A stretch of DNA of 5,485 nucleotides from an uncultured Selenomonadaceae bacterium (lineage in GTDB: Bacteria > Bacillota > Negativicutes > Selenomonadales > Selenomonadaceae), in assembly GCA_905235425.1 (NCBI GenBank), contig CAJOKY010000170.1:1-5485 (forward strand), in the 5' to 3' direction. A model generated the notes under the pieces. It had not been told where the DNA came from and did no database searches. It saw nothing but the letters and a program-made list of their open reading frames with translations. The translations under genes and the position numbers were made by a program. Positions 1 to 4,449 of this stretch are shown piece by piece (the first letter of the stretch is position 1; each line of letters begins with the position of its first letter).

Positions 1-52
1 ACAAAAAAATTTCAGCTTAAATATTAAAGTTTAATTAAAAAAGACAGCATAC

Positions 53-81
53 TTGACAACGACATATTGTTTGGTTAAAGT
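53..81 (+). promoter_or_regulatory. Putative sigma-70/SigA-type promoter for the RTX-like gene
   Basis: A perfect -35 hexamer TTGACA lies at 53-58. A 4-of-6 match to the -10 hexamer (TAAAGT, 76-81) follows after exactly 17 bases. A better-looking TATAAA at 85-90 is too far (26 bases) from this -35. Transcription starting near 88 would give a leader of about 60 bases before the ATG at 151. The perfect -35 and the spacing are seen directly; promoter function is inferred. The remaining leader (1-52 and 91-136) is AT-rich, with no operator or riboswitch I can recognise. Confidence 0.5.
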
Positions 82-136
82 AAGTATAAATTAGCAATAG
101 CTTTATAGTTGCAAAATTACACTGGATTTTTTGAAT

Positions 137-143
137 AGGAGGT
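137..143 (+). promoter_or_regulatory. Strong ribosome binding site of the RTX-like gene
   Basis: AGGAGGT is a near-perfect complement of the 16S rRNA 3' end. It lies 7 bases before the ATG at 151 and fixes that ATG as the start. It is the strongest Shine-Dalgarno sequence in the window, which suggests the protein is made in quantity. Confidence 0.9.
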
Positions 144-150
144 AATTTTT

Positions 151-1593
151 ATGGCTATTTATAATCACAATAGCAACACTTTATTTAGCGGCTCTTTGGG
201 CAATGATGATATGGTTAATTTTGCAGATAATAATGTCACCATTGATGCCGGTGAAGGTAAAAATACCGTTAAGGATTATGGTAAGCGTAACTTAATTATA
301 GGAGGTGGAGACGACGATTATATTTACAACAGCGGTGGATATGATACGATATTTGCCGGTGGCGGAAATGATTTGCTTGATAATTATGGCGCATACTCGC
401 TTATTTACTGCGAAAGCGGCAACGATACTGTTGATAACAAAAGTATCGGCGATCATTCAACTATCGTAGGCGGTGCAGGGGACGACCTTTTAAAAATTTA
501 CGATTATAATGATAACAATGTCATTCAGTATGCTGAAGGCGACGGCAACGACGTTGTTATAAACACCGGCGTTTCTACTCGTTTCGATGCTACATTGTCT
601 ATCACTAAGGGGAGTTATAGCCAATTTATCGATGGAAACGATTTGCTGGTAACAGTTGGCGATGGTAGCATTCGCTTTAAGGACATGGCAAATACAAAGG
701 TTAATATTGAAGGCACTGCCGGAACTTCTACGCCTACAATTTTGACGCCTGTAACTGAATCTACAACTACCACGACAACTGTTCAAACTACTACAACCAC
801 TGTTCAAACTACTACAGCCACTACACAGACTACCACTCCGACAAGTACTCCGACAATCATAAATAATTATTACGGTGACTACAACGATTTCAGCGGTAAT
901 AACGGCACGGTGGTTGTGAGTAGCAACGTTGAGGGCGGCGTAGGCAACACCGTGATAATTAACAAGGAAGGCAACACTTACACCTACAACGAAGGCGATA
1001 AAGTTATCAATAACTATCAAGAAGGCGAAGTTGTACGCCTTGACGATTATCAAGGTTTGGACGACATAAGCGGCAACAATTTCTATATCAAGTCGAGTTC
1101 AGGTAGGCTTGAAATTCAAAATATGCGCGATAAATTTATCGGCTACAGCGCCGGTGACGACAATGTCATAGCTTATTCTTACGTTGCATCAGGCGGCGGT
1201 AATGTTGACGGTCGCGGTAAAGATCAAGCTGAAATTTTAATCGGCGCGGATAATCAAAACAATCAGATTTTCGCAGGCAACGGCGGTTCAAGCTTATGGG
1301 TAGCTAACGGCGGCGCTGATACACTTACCGGCGGCGACGGCTACGACGAATTTTTCTACGCAATGGGTAGCGGTAATGACGTTATTACCAACGCGGGAGA
1401 TAATGACGTTGTAAATCTTTTGGGCGTTTCACTTTCACAAATTACTTATGCAGAAGTCAGCTACTCCAACATAGACATTGGCTTCACGGACGGCGGGAAG
1501 TTACAACTTCAAGGACAAGCCGCAACAGGTTTCAGAGTGGAAGGCGTGACTTATACCGCAGATCGTTCAACCGGCGGCTGGTCTACAAAGTAA
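151..1593 (+). CDS. RTX-like Gly/Asp-rich repeat protein with Thr-rich linker, probable secreted or surface protein
   Basis: This 480-residue protein is rich in Gly, Asn and Asp and has a single Cys (C87). Residues 1-140 carry degenerate hemolysin-type calcium-binding (RTX) nonapeptides: GGGDDDYIY at 51-59, GGGNDLLDN at 70-78, ESGNDTVDN at 88-96, GGAGDDLLK at 107-115 and GDGNDVVIN at 130-138. Residues 139-190 look like the beta-rich module that closes such repeats. A Thr-rich linker (about 192-235) joins a second half containing Asn-rich beta segments and more RTX-type repeats (GGADTLTGGDGYDEFFY at 387-403, GSGNDVITN at 406-414). RTX repeats in known families bind Ca2+ and fold into a beta-roll outside the cell. 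There is no N-terminal signal peptide, so export, if it happens, would use an uncleaved C-terminal signal (type I secretion); no exporter gene is in view. The gene is monocistronic, with its own promoter, strong RBS and terminator. No enzymatic domain is visible. Adhesion or surface-coat function is a guess; the RTX-like fold is fairly sure. Confidence 0.85.
   Translation: MAIYNHNSNTLFSGSLGNDDMVNFADNNVTIDAGEGKNTVKDYGKRNLIIGGGDDDYIYNSGGYDTIFAGGGNDLLDNYGAYSLIYCESGNDTVDNKSIGDHSTIVGGAGDDLLKIYDYNDNNVIQYAEGDGNDVVINTGVSTRFDATLSITKGSYSQFIDGNDLLVTVGDGSIRFKDMANTKVNIEGTAGTSTPTILTPVTESTTTTTTVQTTTTTVQTTTATTQTTTPTSTPTIINNYYGDYNDFSGNNGTVVVSSNVEGGVGNTVIINKEGNTYTYNEGDKVINNYQEGEVVRLDDYQGLDDISGNNFYIKSSSGRLEIQNMRDKFIGYSAGDDNVIAYSYVASGGGNVDGRGKDQAEILIGADNQNNQIFAGNGGSSLWVANGGADTLTGGDGYDEFFYAMGSGNDVITNAGDNDVVNLLGVSLSQITYAEVSYSNIDIGFTDGGKLQLQGQAATGFRVEGVTYTADRSTGGWSTK
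778..840 (+). repeat. In-frame 21-bp tandem repeat in the Thr-rich linker
   Basis: Two adjacent 21-base units (778-798 and 799-819) differ at one base and encode TVQTTTT and TVQTTTA. A third, degenerate unit (820-840) encodes TTQTTTP. Because 21 is a multiple of three, gain or loss of units would lengthen or shorten the linker without a frameshift. The linker is likely flexible and could be O-glycosylated on its Thr residues, which is inference from composition only. Confidence 0.85.
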
Positions 1594-1650
1594 ATCAATG
1601 ACGCGCAGAGCGTAAAGTATACTTTAAAAGTTAATATCCAATAAAAAATT

Positions 1651-1687
1651 AACTCCGTATGAAAAAAATTTATACGGAGTTTTTTTT
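1651..1687. terminator. Bidirectional rho-independent terminator between convergent genes
   Basis: A perfect 10-bp stem pairs AACTCCGTAT (1651-1660) with ATACGGAGTT (1672-1681) around an 11-base A/T loop. On the plus strand it is followed by a T-run (1680-1687). On the minus strand it is followed by AATTTTTTAT (complement of 1641-1650), so it can stop transcripts from both sides. The arm at 1672-1681 is also the last coding part of the minus-strand ATPase gene, whose stop codon (1670-1672) straddles the loop edge. Confidence 0.88.
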
Positions 1688-2785
1688 AATATAAATTTTT
1701 AAGTGGTTCAAAAATCCTTCTAAATCCTCTGCGCGATATTCAAGCTGAGTTGTATTTTTATGAATCAGCCGCAAAGAAATTTCATCGTCGCAGTCTTCAA
1801 TATTAAATTCTTCGCCGTTGTAGTCAATCTGCATTACGACGGCGTTATCCTGCGCGGAATATTCTATCGTCATTTTGATTTTCACTGTGTCGCCCAAACG
1901 CGGCAACAGAATTGTCATACAAATTTCCTCAAACATCAAAGTCAGACGGTGAATAAGTTTTTTCGACAGATCATTTTTGACGCCGAAGATATCAATTTGG
2001 TTTGCATAGGCGATAAAGTCAAAGTCCGGCGAATTTATCATCAGCTCCAAAACTTTCAGCCGCTTAATAAACTGCCGCGTCTTTTCGCGTTTAGGATTAT
2101 GAAAAATCTGCGCGGGGTTGCCTTCTTCGTAAATGCCGCCTTCGTCCATGTAAAAAATTCTGTTGGAAATTTTTTCTGCAAATTCCATACTGTGCGTGAC
2201 AATTAGCATTGTTACGCCTGTTTCGGAAACTTTTTTAATAACCGCCTCAACTTCGCCGACCATTGTAGGATCAAGCGCGCTTGTAGGCTCGTCGAAAAGC
2301 AAAACTTCCGGCTCCATAATAATGGCGCGTACAATCGCAATACGTTGCTTTTGACCGCCGCTTAATTCGTCGGGATAACTTAAAATTTTTTCGGCAAGAC
2401 CAACGCGTTTTAAAAGTTCCTTCGCTTTATCGTAAGCGTCCTGCTTCGTCATGCCCTTCAATGCCATAGGTGCGGCGATGATGTTTTCAATAATCGTCAT
2501 CTGCGGAAAAAGATTGAAACTTTGAAAAATCATTCCGACTTTCTGACGCAATAAGTCAAGGCGAAAATTCGGCGCGGTAATGTCTTCATCGCGAAAAAAT
2601 ATTTTGCCGGACGTAACTTTTTCAAGCTGATTCATCATTCGTAATAAAGTAGATTTACCTGTACCGGAAGGTCCAATCACTGAAATTACGTCGCCGCTGT
2701 TTATCGTAACGTTGACATCTTTAAGCGGCGTGACATTTCCATAAGATTTACATAAATTTTCCGTGCGAATCAAAATTTCACTCAT
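1670..2785 (-). CDS. Polar-amino-acid-type ABC transporter ATP-binding protein with an extra C-terminal domain
   Basis: This is the cytoplasmic ATPase that would power the importer encoded just upstream. Residues 1-243 form a complete GlnQ/HisP-type ATPase: A-loop Y15, Walker A GPSGTGKST (38-46), Q-loop Q88 in FQSFNLFP, signature LSGGQKQR (141-148), Walker B VLLFDEP with catalytic E166, D-loop SALD (169-172) and H-loop H198. All catalytic residues are intact, so it should hydrolyse ATP. GlnQ-type proteins are usually about 240 residues; this one has some 127 more. The tail (245-371) has features like a worn GHKL/RsbW-type ATPase fold: EE at 286-287, DYNGEEFN at 321-328 and LRLIHKNTTQLEYR at 338-351. 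The usual N-box Asn is absent, so it is probably not catalytic. Its ATG overlaps the stop of the upstream gene (ATGA), and AAAGGA lies 9 bases before the start, so the two are co-translated. The 3' end runs into the terminator hairpin. ATPase assignment is very sure; the tail assignment is tentative. Confidence 0.95.
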   Translation of the reverse strand: MSEILIRTENLCKSYGNVTPLKDVNVTINSGDVISVIGPSGTGKSTLLRMMNQLEKVTSGKIFFRDEDITAPNFRLDLLRQKVGMIFQSFNLFPQMTIIENIIAAPMALKGMTKQDAYDKAKELLKRVGLAEKILSYPDELSGGQKQRIAIVRAIIMEPEVLLFDEPTSALDPTMVGEVEAVIKKVSETGVTMLIVTHSMEFAEKISNRIFYMDEGGIYEEGNPAQIFHNPKREKTRQFIKRLKVLELMINSPDFDFIAYANQIDIFGVKNDLSKKLIHRLTLMFEEICMTILLPRLGDTVKIKMTIEYSAQDNAVVMQIDYNGEEFNIEDCDDEISLRLIHKNTTQLEYRAEDLEGFLNHLKIYIKKNSV

Positions 2786-4290
2786 ACTTCAACGTCCTTT
2801 AAAATGTCTTCACGTTTACGATTTCGCGGATTGATAGATTTTAAAAATTGGTCTGTAATTTTTATTATAATCCAAGAAAGTATAAAGTACATTATCGAAA
2901 TTGTAATTATCGGTATGAAGGCGTCAAAAGTTCGTGCGCGTATTAAATCAGCCATTCGCGTTAAATCTTGTACCGCAACATAGCCGACAATCGCCGTGCC
3001 GCGCATGTATCCCAATATGGTGCTTTGGTACGACGGGAAAAAAATTTGCGCTACCTGCGGCAATATGAATTTTATAAATGACTGTCGCTCTGAAAATCCC
3101 AACGCCAACGCCGCTTCCAATTGCCCTTTTGGAATTGCCTTTTCGCCGCTTCTCAACATAAGCATGACGTTTAGGCTTGAAAGTATCATAAACGTGATAA
3201 TTACGACGATAACGCCGTTTATATTCATTTGTCCAAAAATTACATAGTAGAAAATCAGCAAGATGACAACCGTCGGCAACCCGCTTAAAACCGTACACAC
3301 TATGTCAAAAATTTTGTTGACGATTTTATTTTCTTCACGGTAAATCATATAAAAAACAAATCCCAACGCCGTGCCGAAAATCGTCGAGCAACTGATAATC
3401 AGAATGGTAACGCCTAAACCTTCTACCAATATTTTCCAGCGGTTTTCATCAATCAGTGTGCGTTTAAATCTTTCAGCTGTGTTAGCAAAAAAATTTTCAT
3501 CAGCCGCTGAATCAGATTTAATTATGGCAATGCAATCGTCAACATGGTGCGGATTGGAAAAAATCAGAGAATCTTTCCGCGCTTCTACCACTTCACTGCC
3601 TGCCATGCCGATATCAAGTTTGCTTAAACTCAAGTCAAAAAGTATGGCTTGAAAATTTTCAATGTCAACGGTGTAATTGTAACCATACGCCGCGCAGAAT
3701 TTATCTAAAATCTCCGCCTCGTAGCCGATAACTTCGCCTTCCTTCAAGTAAGTATACGGCATGGTAACCGCGTCCGTGCCAACTCTCAATGTACCGTTTT
3801 CGCCGGTAAGATCGGATTTTTCAAAGTGACGATTAGTTCCGTCTTCCGTCAACCATTTTTGCTTAAGTGCGGCAAGTTCGCCGCTCTCTTCCAAATGCGC
3901 CAAAAATTCATTCATCTGCGCGGAAAGTTTTTCGCCATGTTCAGATTTTGTAAAAGTAAATGCGATGGGAACTTTGCCCAGTGAATGGTCGAAAAAATCA
4001 ATGTCGACGCCTTCCGCTTTTAAATTGGAAAAATAAACTTTACCGACTGCAAAGGCGTCAATTTTACCTTTGTCAAGCGCTTGCAGAAAATCGCTGATAG
4101 CATCAAGATACAAATAATGCGCATCGGGCAAAGATTGTCTTGCAACAAGTTCATAGCCGGAGCCTGCCCATACACCGATACGCGCAGATTTTAAATCGTC
4201 GAAAGATTTTATTCCGCGTCCTTCATTTTGACAGCCGGTAAAAATAACCGCCGCGCAGATTAAACTAATCAATAAAAATTTTTTTAGCAC
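2782..4290 (-). CDS. Fused lipoprotein solute-binding domain and permease of a polar-amino-acid-type ABC importer
   Basis: This 502-residue protein joins the substrate-binding and membrane parts of an importer. Residues 1-20 are a lipoprotein signal peptide ending in FTGC (C20 lipidated; Phe at -3 is less common). Residues 28-148 match the second lobe and C-terminus of the SBP_bac_3 family (FDDLKSARIGVWAGSGYE...; ...HLEESGELAALKQKWL). Residues 166-258 match the first lobe (LRVGTD at 168-173, EARKDSLIFS at 236-245, with carboxylate-binding-type R238). The lobe order is thus reversed relative to ordinary binding proteins. Residues about 285-485 are a BPD_transp_1 permease: hydrophobic segments near 292-316, 327-352, 357-379, 424-441 and 458-479, and an EAA loop (E392 A A...G398...LP411) that docks the ATPase. 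It would act as a homodimer with the downstream ATPase. The start is GTG, chosen because it gives the signal peptide and has GAGGTT 7 bases ahead. GlnP-type fusions of binding domain and permease are known. The substrate is unknown: the Asp expected near 83 is Gly, and the usual Ser/Thr at 233 and 235 are Glu and Val. Confidence 0.92.
   Translation of the reverse strand: MLKKFLLISLICAAVIFTGCQNEGRGIKSFDDLKSARIGVWAGSGYELVARQSLPDAHYLYLDAISDFLQALDKGKIDAFAVGKVYFSNLKAEGVDIDFFDHSLGKVPIAFTFTKSEHGEKLSAQMNEFLAHLEESGELAALKQKWLTEDGTNRHFEKSDLTGENGTLRVGTDAVTMPYTYLKEGEVIGYEAEILDKFCAAYGYNYTVDIENFQAILFDLSLSKLDIGMAGSEVVEARKDSLIFSNPHHVDDCIAIIKSDSAADENFFANTAERFKRTLIDENRWKILVEGLGVTILIISCSTIFGTALGFVFYMIYREENKIVNKIFDIVCTVLSGLPTVVILLIFYYVIFGQMNINGVIVVIITFMILSSLNVMLMLRSGEKAIPKGQLEAALALGFSERQSFIKFILPQVAQIFFPSYQSTILGYMRGTAIVGYVAVQDLTRMADLIRARTFDAFIPIITISIMYFILSWIIIKITDQFLKSINPRNRKREDILKDVEV
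2795..2800 (-). promoter_or_regulatory. Ribosome binding site of the ATPase gene, inside the upstream coding region
   Basis: On the minus strand AAAGGA lies 9 bases before the ATG at 2785, within the last codons of the permease gene. Together with the 4-base ATGA overlap it indicates translational coupling, which would keep permease and ATPase in step. Confidence 0.65.
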
Positions 4291-4296
4291 ATTACT

Positions 4297-4302
4297 AACC
4301 TC
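4297..4302 (-). promoter_or_regulatory. Ribosome binding site that supports the GTG start of the transporter fusion gene
   Basis: On the minus strand GAGGTT lies 6-7 bases before the GTG at 4290. An ATG two bases further upstream (4292-4290) is in another frame and reads only ATG TGC TAA, so it cannot start the gene. The RBS sits directly against the first heptamer block of the repeat array, which begins at 4307. Confidence 0.7.
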
Positions 4303-4306
4303 GTTT

Positions 4307-4356
4307 TAGTGAGTAGTGAGATAGTGAGTAGTGAGTAGTATTTAGTGAGTAGTTCC
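4307..4356. repeat. Heptamer repeat block 1 (TAGTGAG)
   Basis: Units of seven bases run in the order TAGTGAG (4307-4313, 4314-4320), one extra A (4321), TAGTGAG (4322-4328, 4329-4335), TAGTATT (4336-4342), TAGTGAG (4343-4349) and TAGTTCC (4350-4356). Five units are exact and two are degenerate at their 3' bases. The block lies only four bases beyond the RBS of the transporter gene and fills the place where its promoter would be expected. No convincing -35/-10 pair is visible in it on the minus strand. Confidence 0.9.
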
Positions 4357-4364
4357 TATTCTCT

Positions 4365-4399
4365 ATTAGGGATTAGGGATTAGGGATCAGGGATTAGTA
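4365..4399. repeat. Heptamer repeat block 2 (ATTAGGG)
   Basis: Five consecutive 7-base units: ATTAGGG at 4365-4371, 4372-4378 and 4379-4385, then ATCAGGG (4386-4392) and ATTAGTA (4393-4399). The unit differs from block 1 but has the same length. It superficially resembles the vertebrate telomere repeat TTAGGG but is seven bases long, so that likeness carries no meaning. The four GGG runs make a regular G-quadruplex motif. Confidence 0.92.
4369..4392 (+). other. Potential G-quadruplex (G3N4 x4)
   Basis: GGG runs at 4369-4371, 4376-4378, 4383-4385 and 4390-4392 are separated by loops of exactly four bases (ATTA, ATTA, ATCA). This meets the usual G3+N1-7 definition. The G-rich strand is the template strand for the flanking minus-strand genes. 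Folding in vivo is inference. Confidence 0.6.
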
Positions 4400-4403
4400 A
4401 TTT

Positions 4404-4449
4404 CTACCCTCTACCCTCTACCCTCTACACTCTACCCTCTACAATCTAC
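4404..4449. repeat. Heptamer repeat block 3 (CTACCCT), overlapping the stop codon of the right-hand gene
   Basis: The 7-base units are CTACCCT (4404-4410, 4411-4417, 4418-4424), CTACACT (4425-4431), CTACCCT (4432-4438), CTACAAT (4439-4445) and a partial CTAC (4446-4449). Read on the minus strand the unit is AGGGTAG. The last CTA (4446-4448) is the complement of the TAG stop of the minus-strand gene to the right, so the array abuts that gene without a gap. The minus strand has four GGG runs with loops of 11, 4 and 4 bases, a weaker quadruplex candidate. Confidence 0.92.

Noticed and set aside
490..1053. Minus-strand open frame of 187 codons inside the RTX-like gene
   Set aside because: It is antisense to the repeat gene, has no RBS, and its Cys/Ser/Gly-rich middle is simply the reverse reading of the Thr-rich linker. 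The plus-strand frame has the recognisable repeats, RBS and terminator.
1613..1626. 14-bp perfect palindrome TAAAGTATACTTTA after the RTX-like gene
   Set aside because: It could be an operator, but a palindrome of this length is expected about once by chance in an AT-rich window of this size, and it lies downstream of a gene rather than near a promoter.
1760..2354. Plus-strand open frames opposite the ATPase gene
   Set aside because: The minus strand here encodes an ABC ATPase with every catalytic motif intact; the plus-strand frames show no family features and are shadows of its codon bias.
2948..3652. Open frames on both strands within the transporter fusion gene
   Set aside because: They overlap the permease and binding-domain coding sequence in other frames and have no RBS or recognisable domain.
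4307..4449. Heptamer array as a CRISPR or telomere-like end
   Set aside because: The units are 7 bases with no spacers, so it is not CRISPR. The ATTAGGG unit only resembles telomere sequence, and the array is internal, between two genes.
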